Origin: Nocardioides sp. cx-173
GTDB taxonomy: Bacteria; Actinomycetota; Actinomycetes; Propionibacteriales; Nocardioidaceae
Assembly (NCBI RefSeq): GCF_021117365.1
Contig: NZ_CP088262.1
Location: 3,164,501 to 3,228,500, forward strand
Direction: 5' to 3'
DNA length: 64,000 nucleotides
In this document: in pieces, positions 33,595 to 41,524 of the stretch
Numbering within the stretch: position 1 is the stretch's first letter
Layout: every line of letters begins with the position of its first letter
Notes under the pieces: generated by a model
What the model saw: the letters and a program-made list of their open reading frames with translations, nothing else
Databases searched by the model: none
What the model was told of the DNA's origin: nothing
Program-made: the position numbers and the translations under genes

Positions 33595-34407
33595 TCAGGT
33601 GCGACGGGCGGTGACGAGCAGGTACTCCCAGCGCATCAGCCCGTCGCCCTCGTCGAAGTCCCGGGCCAGGGCGGCGAGGTCCTCGTCCAGCGCTGCGGCC
33701 CGCGCCTCGTCCAGGCCGCGGTAGACCGCGATGGTCGGGCCGTAGCAGGCCTTGAAGTAGTCGCGGAACGCCACGGCCGTCGCGAAGCCGTCCACGGTGA
33801 CCGTGCGCCGTACGGCGGTGAGGTCGACCACCTGCTCGGCGAGCAGGTCGCGGACATGGGCCTCGTCGCCCCAGAGAGGCGGCGGCTGGGCGCCGGGAGG
33901 CGGCGCGGGGGCGTACGGCCTCATGGTGGCGAACATCCGCCCGATGAACCCCTCAGGCGTCCAGGCGATCAGCCCGATCCGCGCTCCCGAGCGGGCCACC
34001 CGCAGCAGCTCTGCGGCCGCCACCCGGTGGAACGGCGCGAACATCACGCCCACGCAGGACATGACGACGTCGAACGACGCGTCGCCGTACGGCAGCGCCT
34101 CGGCGTCGCCGACCTCCCAGGAGAGCGAGACGTCGTCGGCCTCGGCGCGGGCGCGGCCGGCCTCGAGCAGCTCGGGCGTCAGGTCGCTGGCGGTCACGTC
34201 GGCGCCGGCGAGCGCGGCGGGGACGCTGGCGTTGCCGGACCCGGCCGCGACGTCGAGCACCCGGTCGCCGGCGGCGATGCCGCAGGCTTCGACGAGGGCC
34301 TGGCCCAGGTCGGGGATCACGGTCGCGGCGACGTCGGGGTAGTCGCCCAGCGCCCACAGGGCACGGTGCCTCGCCTTCAGGTCGGGAGGTACGGCGGTGT
34401 TCGTCAT
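33595..34407 (-). CDS. Class I SAM-dependent methyltransferase
   Basis: 270 residues. A Rossmann-fold methyltransferase with motif I VLDVAAGSGNASVPAA, then TASDLTPELLEAGR, EVGDAEALPYGDASFDVV and the post-motif region VARSGARIGLIAWTPEG. It resembles the UbiE/Coq5-like group that methylates small molecules; the substrate is unknown. It is divergent from the HxlR regulator across 126 bp containing a pair of direct repeats, so the regulator probably controls it. Confidence 0.9.
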   Translation of the reverse strand: MTNTAVPPDLKARHRALWALGDYPDVAATVIPDLGQALVEACGIAAGDRVLDVAAGSGNASVPAALAGADVTASDLTPELLEAGRARAEADDVSLSWEVGDAEALPYGDASFDVVMSCVGVMFAPFHRVAAAELLRVARSGARIGLIAWTPEGFIGRMFATMRPYAPAPPPGAQPPPLWGDEAHVRDLLAEQVVDLTAVRRTVTVDGFATAVAFRDYFKACYGPTIAVYRGLDEARAAALDEDLAALARDFDEGDGLMRWEYLLVTARRT

Positions 34408-34466
34408 GATGGCTCCTTCGCTCGGGACTCCAGGCTCCCCGCCGCGCGCCCCTGCCTCCAGTGCCG

Positions 34467-34501
34467 GATCTGCACCGGGAGCGGTTCACGATCTGTACTG
34501 G
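34467..34501. promoter_or_regulatory. Direct-repeat pair, candidate HxlR operator
   Basis: GATCTGCACCGG (34467-34478) and GATCTGTACTGG (34490-34501) match at 10 of 12 bases and start 23 bp apart, about two helical turns. They lie between the divergent methyltransferase and HxlR genes, 33 bp before the HxlR start. Confidence 0.4.
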
Positions 34502-34533
34502 CCACCGCGACCGGAGGGGCGTCTACTGGTCCC

Positions 34534-35214
34534 ATGTCGACCTACGGTCAGTTCTGCCCCGTGGCCAAGGCCATGGAGGTGCTCGACGAGCGATGGACGC
34601 TGCTCGTCGTACGCGAGCTGCTCGCCGGGAGCAGCCACTTCAACGAGCTGCGGCGCGGGGTGCCCCGGATGTCGCCCGCGCTGCTGTCCAAGCGGCTGCG
34701 CACCCTGGAGCGAGCCGGCGTCGTACGCCGCTCGGAGGACGGCGGGCGCACCTCCTACGCGCTCACCGAGAGCGGGCGCGAGCTGCACGGGATCGTCGAG
34801 GCGCTCGGGGTGTGGGGGGTCCGGTGGATCGGGCAGCTGGGCGCGGAGGACCTCGACCCCCACCTTCTGCTGTGGGACATGAAGCGCACCGTCCCGCTCG
34901 ACGCGTGGCCACGCTCGCGCACGGTGCTGGCGATCGAGTTCGACGACGTAGACACCCGCGCCGCGCGCTGGTGGATCGTGGTCTCCGGCGACGAGGTCGA
35001 CGTGTGCGACTACGACCCCGGTTTCGACGTGACCGCCACCCTCCACACCGGCCTGCGCGCGCTCACTCGCCTGTGGCGCGGCGACCTCGACTGGCCGCAG
35101 CTGCTCGCCAGCGGCGAGTGCAGGGTGGAGGGTCCCTCCGAGGTACGCCGCGAGCTCCCCCGCTGGCTCGGCCGGTCCACGCTGGCCGCGGTCCCCCGGG
35201 CGGTCCCGGCCTAG
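34534..35214 (+). CDS. HxlR-family winged-helix regulator with C-terminal SCP2-like domain
   Basis: 226 residues from ATG 34534. Residues 1-100 form the HxlR/MarR-like winged helix (CPVAKAMEVLDERWTLLVVRE, SHFNELRRGVPRMSPALLSK, GVVRRSEDGGRTSYALTESG). Residues 120-226 form an SCP2/sterol-carrier-like domain (LAIEFDDVDTRAARWWIVVS, then DVTATLHTGLRALTRLWRGDLDW), which is a known extension in actinobacterial HxlR proteins and could bind a hydrophobic effector. It is divergent from the methyltransferase, its likely target. Its 3' end overlaps hyuB by 4 bases in convergent orientation. Confidence 0.9.
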   Translation: MSTYGQFCPVAKAMEVLDERWTLLVVRELLAGSSHFNELRRGVPRMSPALLSKRLRTLERAGVVRRSEDGGRTSYALTESGRELHGIVEALGVWGVRWIGQLGAEDLDPHLLLWDMKRTVPLDAWPRSRTVLAIEFDDVDTRAARWWIVVSGDEVDVCDYDPGFDVTATLHTGLRALTRLWRGDLDWPQLLASGECRVEGPSEVRRELPRWLGRSTLAAVPRAVPA

Positions 35215-37115
35215 CGGACGTCCAGCGCCGCGTACGCCGCCCCGCCGGCCAGCGCCGCGTAGCCCGGGCCCCGGTCGAAGAACGCCTCGCTCGCGGCGGG
35301 TCGCGCCGCCCGCTCGGCCGCGGTCGCGTCGGCGTCGAAGCCCAGGTCGTCGCCCTCGCCGGTGAGCACCACGCCGTACGCCGCCAGCGCGGCCTCGGGC
35401 GAGACCTTGTGCCAGCGCACGTCGCGCACGACCAGCTCCGGGTCGCGCGCCCGGGGGTCGCCCCATCCGCCGCCCCCGGTGGTGCGGATCCGGATGACCT
35501 CGCCGGCCTTGACCGGCTCGGCGTCGGCCAGCGCGTCGACCTCCCGCTCGGCCGGGCCGCCGGGGTCGATGACGACCGAGAACGGCTGGCCCGCCCGGCC
35601 GCCGCGTACCCCCCAGCAGGCCAGGATCGAGCGGTCCGCGATGGACATGAAGTGGCCGTCCTTGAGCATCCGGATGTGCTTCTCGTAGCCGAGTCCGCCG
35701 CGGAACTGCCCGGCGCCGCCACTGTCGACGGCCAGGGACAGGGACTCGACCCGGAACGGGAAGCGCGCCTCGGTGAACTCGCTGGGCAGGTTGCGCGAGT
35801 CGGGCACGACGTGGATGGTGTCCTCGCCGTCGGCGTAGTGGCGCCCGCCGGAGCCGCCGCCGAGGACCTCGCGCATCAGGTAAGGCAGCCCGTTCAGGTC
35901 CTCGCCGTAGACGCCGGTGTAGCGGATCGTCTCCTGGTCGGCCGGCATCCTCCCGTCGACCGCCTTGGCGAGCACGCCGGCCAGCACACCCAGCAGCCGC
36001 AGGATCACGAACGTGCGGGCGTTGGTGGGTGCCGGGAACACCGGCGTCAACAGCGTGCCCGGCTCCGGGAAGCGCATCTCGATCAGCGGCACGACGCCCT
36101 CGTTGACGTCGAGCTCGGCCATCCGCTCCGGCGACTCCGCGAGGTTGCGCAGGATCGGCGCGAGCCACTTCTTGAGGAACACGCCGTCGCTGTAGTCGCC
36201 GCAATGGTTGATCGGGCCCTTCGCCTGCGGCGAGGTGCCGTCGAAGTCCAGGACGATCCGCTCGCCCTCCGTGTCGTCTGCGGGCGTGCGGGTCAGCGTG
36301 ATCCGCTGGGTGTGCAGCCTCGGCTCGTCGACGCCGTCGTGCTCGGCGTAGTCCTCCCACACCCAGGTGCCGACCGGGATCTGGCTGAGGATCTCGCGCC
36401 GGTACGTCGTGGTCGTGCGGTCGATGATCGCGTCGAAGCAGGAGTCCACGACCGCGACGCCGTACCGGTCGAACAGCTCGCCGAGCCGCCGCGCGCCCAT
36501 CAGGCAGGCCGAGCACTCGGCGTCGAGGTCGGCGGCGAGCGACTCCGGCATCCGGGAGTTGCGGGTCATGATCGCGAGCGCCGCGCGGTTGGGCACGCCG
36601 GCGTCCCAGAGCTTGATCGGCGGCACCATCAGGCCCTCGGAGAAGACGCTGGTGGCGTTGCTCGGCATCGACCCGGGCACGGCGCCCCCGATGTCGTCGT
36701 GGTGGCCGAACGCCTGCACGAACGCGACCACCCGACCCTCGCTGAAGACGGGCACCGTCACGCACAGGTCGGGCAGGTGGCCGATGCCGCCCTCCGAGCG
36801 GTAGACGTCGTTGTGGAAGAACACGTCGCCGGGTCGCATCTGCTCGATCGGGAAGTCGCGGGCGACCGGGTGCACCAGGGCGGAGTACGAGCGTCCGGTC
36901 AGCTTACGCAGCAGCCGGTCGTGGATGCCGGCTCGGAAGTCGTGGGCGTCGCGGATCATCGGGCTGCGGCTGGTGCGCCCGATCGCGGTCTCCACCTCCA
37001 GCTCCACGCTGGCCAGGGATCCCTGGACGATCTCGACCAGGACCGGGTCGGCGCTCGCCCCCGCGTCGTCGGTGAGGTGTCCGAAGGGGAACTGCGTGGG
37101 CGCTCGCCTGCTCAT
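35211..37115 (-). CDS. hyuB: Hydantoinase/oxoprolinase subunit B (HyuB family)
   Basis: 634 residues from ATG 37115, overlapping the hyuA stop (ATGA). Signatures are DPVLVEIVQGSLASVELEV, RPGDVFFHNDVYRSEGGIGH, VFSEGRVVAFVQAFGHHDDI, DFDGTSPQAKGPINHCGDYS and the C-terminal TTGGGGWGDP. With HyuA it would form an ATP-dependent amidohydrolase or carboxylase complex (N-methylhydantoinase, 5-oxoprolinase, caprolactamase and acetone/acetophenone carboxylase families). The substrate is unknown. It is the last gene of a likely GNAT-plsC-hyuA-hyuB transcript. Confidence 0.92.
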   Translation of the reverse strand: MSRRAPTQFPFGHLTDDAGASADPVLVEIVQGSLASVELEVETAIGRTSRSPMIRDAHDFRAGIHDRLLRKLTGRSYSALVHPVARDFPIEQMRPGDVFFHNDVYRSEGGIGHLPDLCVTVPVFSEGRVVAFVQAFGHHDDIGGAVPGSMPSNATSVFSEGLMVPPIKLWDAGVPNRAALAIMTRNSRMPESLAADLDAECSACLMGARRLGELFDRYGVAVVDSCFDAIIDRTTTTYRREILSQIPVGTWVWEDYAEHDGVDEPRLHTQRITLTRTPADDTEGERIVLDFDGTSPQAKGPINHCGDYSDGVFLKKWLAPILRNLAESPERMAELDVNEGVVPLIEMRFPEPGTLLTPVFPAPTNARTFVILRLLGVLAGVLAKAVDGRMPADQETIRYTGVYGEDLNGLPYLMREVLGGGSGGRHYADGEDTIHVVPDSRNLPSEFTEARFPFRVESLSLAVDSGGAGQFRGGLGYEKHIRMLKDGHFMSIADRSILACWGVRGGRAGQPFSVVIDPGGPAEREVDALADAEPVKAGEVIRIRTTGGGGWGDPRARDPELVVRDVRWHKVSPEAALAAYGVVLTGEGDDLGFDADATAAERAARPAASEAFFDRGPGYAALAGGAAYAALDVR

Positions 37116-39196
37116 ACCGTCGCCTCCCGCGTCACGATGAGGTTGAGGTACTCGTCCACGCGGGCGGTGAACCCGGGGTGGATGGGCACCGTCGAGCCGA
37201 ACTCCTCGATGACCACCGGTCCGGCCACGATCGTCCCGGGCGGCAGGTCCGTACGCTGCACGACCGGCGTCGCGACGTACCCGTCCCCCGCGTCGAAGCA
37301 CACCTGCCTCTCGGTGGTTGAGGTGTGAGCGGAGCGAGCCTCGAAACCACTCTCGACCACCGGGTGGCGCGCGATCTCCGGCCGCCGGATGGGGCCGATC
37401 CCCGAGACCCGCAGGTTGACCCACTCGACCTGCTGGGTGGCGTCGGTGGAGAAGTCGTAGCCGTAGAGCGCGCGATGCGCGGCGTGGAACGCGCCCGCGA
37501 CGTCGGCGAGCACGGCGACGTCGACGACCCCGTCGGGCACCGGCACCCGCACCTCGAAGGCCTGGCCGAAGTAGCGCAGGTCGGCGGTGCGGACGAAGCG
37601 GTGCTGCGCGGACGCGAACCCCTCGGTCCTCAGCGCCCGTGCGGCCTGCTCGGTCAGGTCGTCGTAGATCCCGGCCACCGTGGCCGCCTCGAGCTGGTCG
37701 GCCAGCGCGACGTGGGTCTGCACGTAGTCGTTCTTCACGTCCACGGTCAGCAGCCCGAACGCCGACACGTTGCCTGGGTTCGGCGGCACCAGGACGGTCG
37801 GGATCCCGAGCACGTCCATCAGCCGGCAGAGCAGCAGCGAGCCCGAGCCGCCGAAGGTCGTCAGCGTGAAGTCGCGGACGTCGAGCCCGCGCTTGACCGT
37901 GACCTGACGCAGCGCGTTGGCCTGGTTCCACGCGGAGATCTCCAGCACCCCGGCCGCGCACGCCTCCGGGCTCAGCCCGAGCTCCGCGGCCAGCGCGCGT
38001 ACGCCGGTCGCCGCGGCCTCGACGTCCAGCGTGATCTCCCCTCCGAGCAGGTGCGGGGGGATCCGGCCGAGGAAGACATGGGCGTCGGTGATCGTGACCT
38101 CGCGCCCGCCCTTGCCGTAGCAGATCGGCCCGGGGTCGGCGCCCGCCGACTGCGGCCCCACCTTGAGCGTCCCCTCGGGCGAGAGCCAGGCGATGGAGCC
38201 GCCGCCGGCGCCGACGGTGACCACGTCGATCATCGGGATCTTCGACGGGAAGGCGCCGACCGAGCCCTCGGTGGTCAGCGTCGGCTCGCCGTGGATCACG
38301 ACCGAGACGTCGGTCGACGTACCGCCGCCGTCGCTGGTGAGCACGTGGTCGAAGCCGGCCACCTTGGCGATCATCGCGGCGCCCAGCGCGCCGGCCGCGG
38401 GTCCGGAGAGCACGGTCGTGATCGGCTGGTGCACGACCTCGTCGGCCGAGAGCACGCCGCCGTTGGACTTCATCACGTAGAACGGCAGGTCGCCGTAGTC
38501 CGTCAGGCGGCTCTTGATGTTCGTGACGTACGCCGACAGTCGGGGCTTGACGGCCGCGTCGACGAGGGTGGTCATGGCTCGCTCGTACTCGCGGTACTCG
38601 CGCAGCACCTGGCTGCTCACCGACACCACGCACTCGGGGTGCTCCTGCGCCAGGACCGCGCGCATGCGCTCCTCGTGCTCGGCGTTGGCGTAGGAGTGCA
38701 GGAAGCAGATGCCGAGCGTGTTGACGCCGCGGCCGCGGAACCACCGCGCGACCTCGCGTGCGCCGGCCTCGTCGAAGGGCCGCACCTCGGCACCGGTGAC
38801 GTCGAGGCGGCCCTCGACGCCCTTCACGAGGTCGCGCGGCACGATCCGGTCGGGCTTGACCCAGAAGTAGGAGTTGCCGTAGCCGTCGGGCACCGACTGC
38901 CGGGCGATCTCGAGCATCGCCTCGTAGCCGGTGTTGGTGATGAAGCCGAGCCGGTCGACCTTGCCCTCGAGCAGCTGGTTGGTGGCGACCGTCGTGCCGT
39001 GGCTGACCGACGCGACGTCGGCGCCCTTCGCCCCCGCCAGGGCGAGCACCTTCTCGATCCCCTCGAGGAAGCCGTCGGCCGGGTTGCTCGGCGTCGACGG
39101 GGTCTTGGTCGTGACCAGCGCTCCGGACTCCTCGTCGAAGGCGACGACGTCCGTGAAGGTGCCGCCGGTGTCGATCCCGATCCTGATCCGACCCAT
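37112..39196 (-). CDS. hyuA: Hydantoinase/oxoprolinase subunit A (HyuA family) with embedded repeat
   Basis: 694 residues from ATG 39196; a TTG four codons upstream is also possible. It has an ASKHA-type ATPase fold: GIDTGGTFTDVVAFDE at the N terminus, VSHGTTVATNQLLEGK, MKSNGGVLSADEV, SGPAAGALGAAMIAK and SDGGGTSTDVSVV. It supplies the ATP-dependent step to HyuB. Near the C terminus (residues about 610-628, DNA 37313-37367) the reading frame passes through a palindromic repeat of family A, giving HPVVESGFEARSAHTSTTER, a stretch that does not look like family sequence. The frame stays open, so the protein may tolerate the insertion. Confidence 0.92.
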   Translation of the reverse strand: MGRIRIGIDTGGTFTDVVAFDEESGALVTTKTPSTPSNPADGFLEGIEKVLALAGAKGADVASVSHGTTVATNQLLEGKVDRLGFITNTGYEAMLEIARQSVPDGYGNSYFWVKPDRIVPRDLVKGVEGRLDVTGAEVRPFDEAGAREVARWFRGRGVNTLGICFLHSYANAEHEERMRAVLAQEHPECVVSVSSQVLREYREYERAMTTLVDAAVKPRLSAYVTNIKSRLTDYGDLPFYVMKSNGGVLSADEVVHQPITTVLSGPAAGALGAAMIAKVAGFDHVLTSDGGGTSTDVSVVIHGEPTLTTEGSVGAFPSKIPMIDVVTVGAGGGSIAWLSPEGTLKVGPQSAGADPGPICYGKGGREVTITDAHVFLGRIPPHLLGGEITLDVEAAATGVRALAAELGLSPEACAAGVLEISAWNQANALRQVTVKRGLDVRDFTLTTFGGSGSLLLCRLMDVLGIPTVLVPPNPGNVSAFGLLTVDVKNDYVQTHVALADQLEAATVAGIYDDLTEQAARALRTEGFASAQHRFVRTADLRYFGQAFEVRVPVPDGVVDVAVLADVAGAFHAAHRALYGYDFSTDATQQVEWVNLRVSGIGPIRRPEIARHPVVESGFEARSAHTSTTERQVCFDAGDGYVATPVVQRTDLPPGTIVAGPVVIEEFGSTVPIHPGFTARVDEYLNLIVTREATV
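37313..37367. repeat. Family A palindromic repeat inside hyuA
   Basis: It begins GGTGGTTGAGGTGTGAGCGG and ends CTCGACCACCGGGTGG, with inner arms GAGCGGAGCGAGC. It shares core words with the intergenic copies at 5267 and 41086. It is read in frame without a stop in the hyuA direction. Confidence 0.78.
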
Positions 39197-39215
39197 GCGT
39201 CGATCCAAGCAGAGA

Positions 39216-39884
39216 TCAGGCCTCCGGGGAGCGCTCGTTGTAGACGCCTGCGGGCTCCTGGCCGGACAGCTCCTGGATGGCCGTCATGATCTGGTCGGTG
39301 ACCTCGCGACGGGCCCGGCCCAGCGGGACGCCGTCGTAGCGTCCGACGACCTGGATCGGCCTGCCGAACGACACCGTCACGGGCACCACCTTGGGTCGCG
39401 ACGAGCCGACCGGCTGCAGCTTGTCGGTGCCGATGAGACCGACGGGCACGACCGGGACGCCGGCGGTGAGGGCGAGGTGTGCGACGCCGGTGCGACCGCG
39501 GTAGAGCCGGCCGTCGCGCGAGCGGGTGCCCTCGGGGTAGATCCCGAACGCCTCGCCGCGGCGCAGCACCGAGAGCGCGGTGTCGAGGCTGGCGATCGCG
39601 GCCTTGCTGTCGTCGCGGTCCACCGGCAGCATGCCCATGCCCTCGAACCACATCCGGGAGAGGGCGCCCTTGAGGCCGGTGCCGGTGAAGTAGTCGGACT
39701 TCGCCAGGAACGCCACCCGCCGCGGCGCCACGATCGGGATGACCATGGAGTCGGCGAAGCTCAGGTGGTTGCTGGCCAGGATCACCCCGCCCGTGCGCGG
39801 GATGTTGTCCACGCCGTTGACCGTCGGTCGCCAGATCGCCTTGGCGAGCGGCGGGACGACGGTGTGGAGCACCCGGTAGAGCAT
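39216..39884 (-). CDS. plsC: 1-acyl-glycerol-3-phosphate acyltransferase (PlsC family)
   Basis: 222 residues from ATG 39884. The acyltransferase motif NHLSFADS (NHxxxxD), the FEGMGMLPVDRDD region and the phosphate-binding YPEGTRSRDG are intact, with VPVVPVGLIGTD as the fourth block. It is a peripheral membrane enzyme that acylates lysophosphatidate or a related acceptor. It lies 20 bases after the GNAT gene and 19 before hyuA on the same strand, so it is probably in one operon with them, although no metabolic link is obvious. Confidence 0.92.
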   Translation of the reverse strand: MLYRVLHTVVPPLAKAIWRPTVNGVDNIPRTGGVILASNHLSFADSMVIPIVAPRRVAFLAKSDYFTGTGLKGALSRMWFEGMGMLPVDRDDSKAAIASLDTALSVLRRGEAFGIYPEGTRSRDGRLYRGRTGVAHLALTAGVPVVPVGLIGTDKLQPVGSSRPKVVPVTVSFGRPIQVVGRYDGVPLGRARREVTDQIMTAIQELSGQEPAGVYNERSPEA

Positions 39885-39904
39885 GGCCCGATCGTAGGGG
39901 GAGC

Positions 39905-40690
39905 TCAGCCGCGCCACACGTACGGCGTCGTGGTGGTCACCGCGCGCAGTCCCGAGCGCTCCAGGATCGGTCGCGACATGGCGGTGCAGTCGCTGTGCAG
40001 GTGGCGCACCCCATGCTGCAGCGCCGACTCCGCGCGGGCCGCGGTGAGCGCGCGGTAGATGCCGCGACCACGCCACTGCGGCAGCGTCACGCCGCCCCAG
40101 AGACCTGCGCACTCGGTGCCTGGCACGACCTCCAGCCGCCCGGCGGAGACGACCACTCCGTCGGCCTCGGCCACCCAGACCTCGGTGTTGCCCTCGCTGC
40201 GCTCGACGCGGGCGAGGAGCTCGGCTCCGTCGCCCCCATATCCGAAGACGGCCGCCTGCAGGTCCGCCGCCGCATCGAGCAGCGCCGCACGGTCCGGGAG
40301 GGCGTCGACGCGCCGCACCACCACGCCGTCGGGTGGCGCCGGCGCGTCGGCGAGGTGGGCCGCCTCGCCGAGCATCACGGTCTCGACCTCCTCCGCGACG
40401 AAGCCCAGGCTCTCCAGCCACCCGGGCAGTTCGGCCGGCCGGTCGTGCCCCCGGGTCTTCCACTCGACCGTCGCCACCTCGGGGTCGGCGGCGAAGTGGT
40501 CGAGGCTCACGCGCACGAGGCCCGCCACCGCCGCACGGTCGAGGCCGGCCAAGCTGCGGTACGACACCAGGCCGTGGTCGCCGAACGCCCCCATCCACAG
40601 GGGGCCGGACCGCTCCCAGCTGCGGGCGCCGACCACCTCGGCGCTGCCGCGCAGCTGGTCGTCGTACACGGCGAGCAGGGGGTCGGTCAT
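39905..40690 (-). CDS. GNAT-family N-acetyltransferase
   Basis: 261 residues from ATG 40690; upstream codons in frame run through a perfect hairpin and are unlikely to be coding. The GNAT core lies in the C-terminal half: WVAEADGVVVSAGRLEVVPG, then the acetyl-CoA loop LPQWRGRGIYRALTAARAES (Q/RxxGxG/A as QWRGRGIY). The N-terminal half may be a degenerate second GNAT-like domain. Substrate unknown. A perfect 15-bp hairpin stands in its 5' leader. Confidence 0.88.
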   Translation of the reverse strand: MTDPLLAVYDDQLRGSAEVVGARSWERSGPLWMGAFGDHGLVSYRSLAGLDRAAVAGLVRVSLDHFAADPEVATVEWKTRGHDRPAELPGWLESLGFVAEEVETVMLGEAAHLADAPAPPDGVVVRRVDALPDRAALLDAAADLQAAVFGYGGDGAELLARVERSEGNTEVWVAEADGVVVSAGRLEVVPGTECAGLWGGVTLPQWRGRGIYRALTAARAESALQHGVRHLHSDCTAMSRPILERSGLRAVTTTTPYVWRG

Positions 40691-40714
40691 CGCGGTTCCT
40701 CGTGGGAAATAGGT

Positions 40715-40751
40715 GAAGGGCCCTTGTGAGTATGAGTCACAAGGGCCCTTC
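40715..40751 (-). promoter_or_regulatory. Perfect 15-bp hairpin in the leader of the GNAT-plsC-hyuAB operon
   Basis: 40715-40729 pairs perfectly with 40737-40751 (7-nt loop); the arm is GAAGGGCCCTTGTGA. It ends 24 bases before the GNAT start codon. In the minus-strand transcript the hairpin is followed by CACCTATTTCC, too weak for a clear U-tract. It could be a terminator of upstream transcription, an attenuator, or a protein-bound operator. Confidence 0.6.
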
Positions 40752-41085
40752 GGTTTGACCGGTCCGATGGTGTGTCCCGATCGACAGCTCTTCTCCTCCG
40801 GTCCCAGTAGCCTCACCATCCGGCTGCCGCGACAAGTTCCCAGCAAGCTGGTCCCCCGTCATCTGGACCCTCGTCTCCGAGCTGTCCCGCTCTCCCCGGG
40901 GGGAGTGCGTGGGTCAGTTCTATGCCCGCCCGATTCCCCCGCGCAAGACCTTCGCGCCACAAACCCTCGGTTCCACCGGAACTCCCCCTCCCTCCACAGC
41001 CCGACCCCCTCTCTCCACCACACCCGCCCCGTTTCCACAGCCTTATCCACCGTCCCTGTGGAGAAGTCACCCACTGGTCCAGACC

Positions 41086-41450
41086 GCAGCGACGAGCCTC
41101 GAGACCCGAAGCAGCCACATGTTCTCGGTGGTCGAGGTGCGAGGAGCGCGCGGGCGGGCCCTTTCGGTGGTCGAGGTGCGAGGAGCGCCAGCGCTTGTCC
41201 TGAGGTGCGAGCGCAGCGAGCCTCGAAGGGACGAGCCTCGAGACCCGGTGACCCGAGAAGCAGCCCCGGGGTACGGCGGTCGGTCGCCGGGGCCCGCGCC
41301 ATCTCGGTGGTCGAGGTGCGAGGAGCGCCAGCGACGAGCCTCGAGACCCAATGAGCCGAGAAGCAAACCCGGGGTACGGCGGTCAGGCCGCGGGGGTCTC
41401 GAGGCTCAGGCGTTGCACGCCTTCACACCTCGACCACCGAAGGGGTCGAG
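41086..41450. repeat. Cluster of family A palindromic repeats
   Basis: Repeats share GGTGGTCGAGGTGCGAGGAG and CGAGCCTCGAGACCC. Clear units include 41087-41107 (partial), 41126-41160, 41167-41248 and 41306-41349, and an inverted unit at 41397-41444. Spacers also repeat: GAGAAGCA, CCGGGGTACGGCGGTC at about 41259-41291 and 41349-41384. This suggests local tandem duplication of repeat plus spacer. Confidence 0.82.
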
Positions 41451-41465
41451 AAGTGCTCAGAGCCC

Positions 41466-41474
41466 TGTGGACAA
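41466..41474 (-). promoter_or_regulatory. TTGTCCACA (DnaA-box-type) site upstream of DUF222/HNH gene
   Basis: TGTGGACAA on the plus strand, the exact complement of the TTGTCCACA seen three times at 9466-9498. It lies 51 bp before the HNH gene start; a related TTATCCACC is at 41043-41051. It may be chance in a region with many CCACA words. Confidence 0.4.
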
Positions 41475-41524
41475 AGGGCATTCTCGGACCCCCGACTGTC
41501 GGTGGCGGGTGCTTGAGTAGTCCT

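Larger units (their letters stand above)
40691..41524. other. 834-bp gene-free region, repeat-rich
   Basis: No credible gene. Short open frames here consist mostly of repeat translations. It contains the GNAT leader hairpin (40715-40751), a low-complexity C/A-rich tract (40960-41050) with TTATCCACC at 41043-41051, at least four family A repeats (41086-41450), a TGTGGACAA site (41466-41474), and the promoter region of the DUF222/HNH gene. Confidence 0.7.

Noticed and set aside
35211..39196. HyuAB as part of the proposed uracil pathway
   Set aside because: The pair could act on cyclic ureides, but it is in a different run (with GNAT and plsC), its family substrates are very broad, and the pathway does not need it. 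Left as unknown specificity.
41086..41450. Possible CRISPR array
   Set aside because: Repeat units are irregular in spacing, palindromic, in both orientations, and also occur singly elsewhere including inside genes. No cas genes are present.
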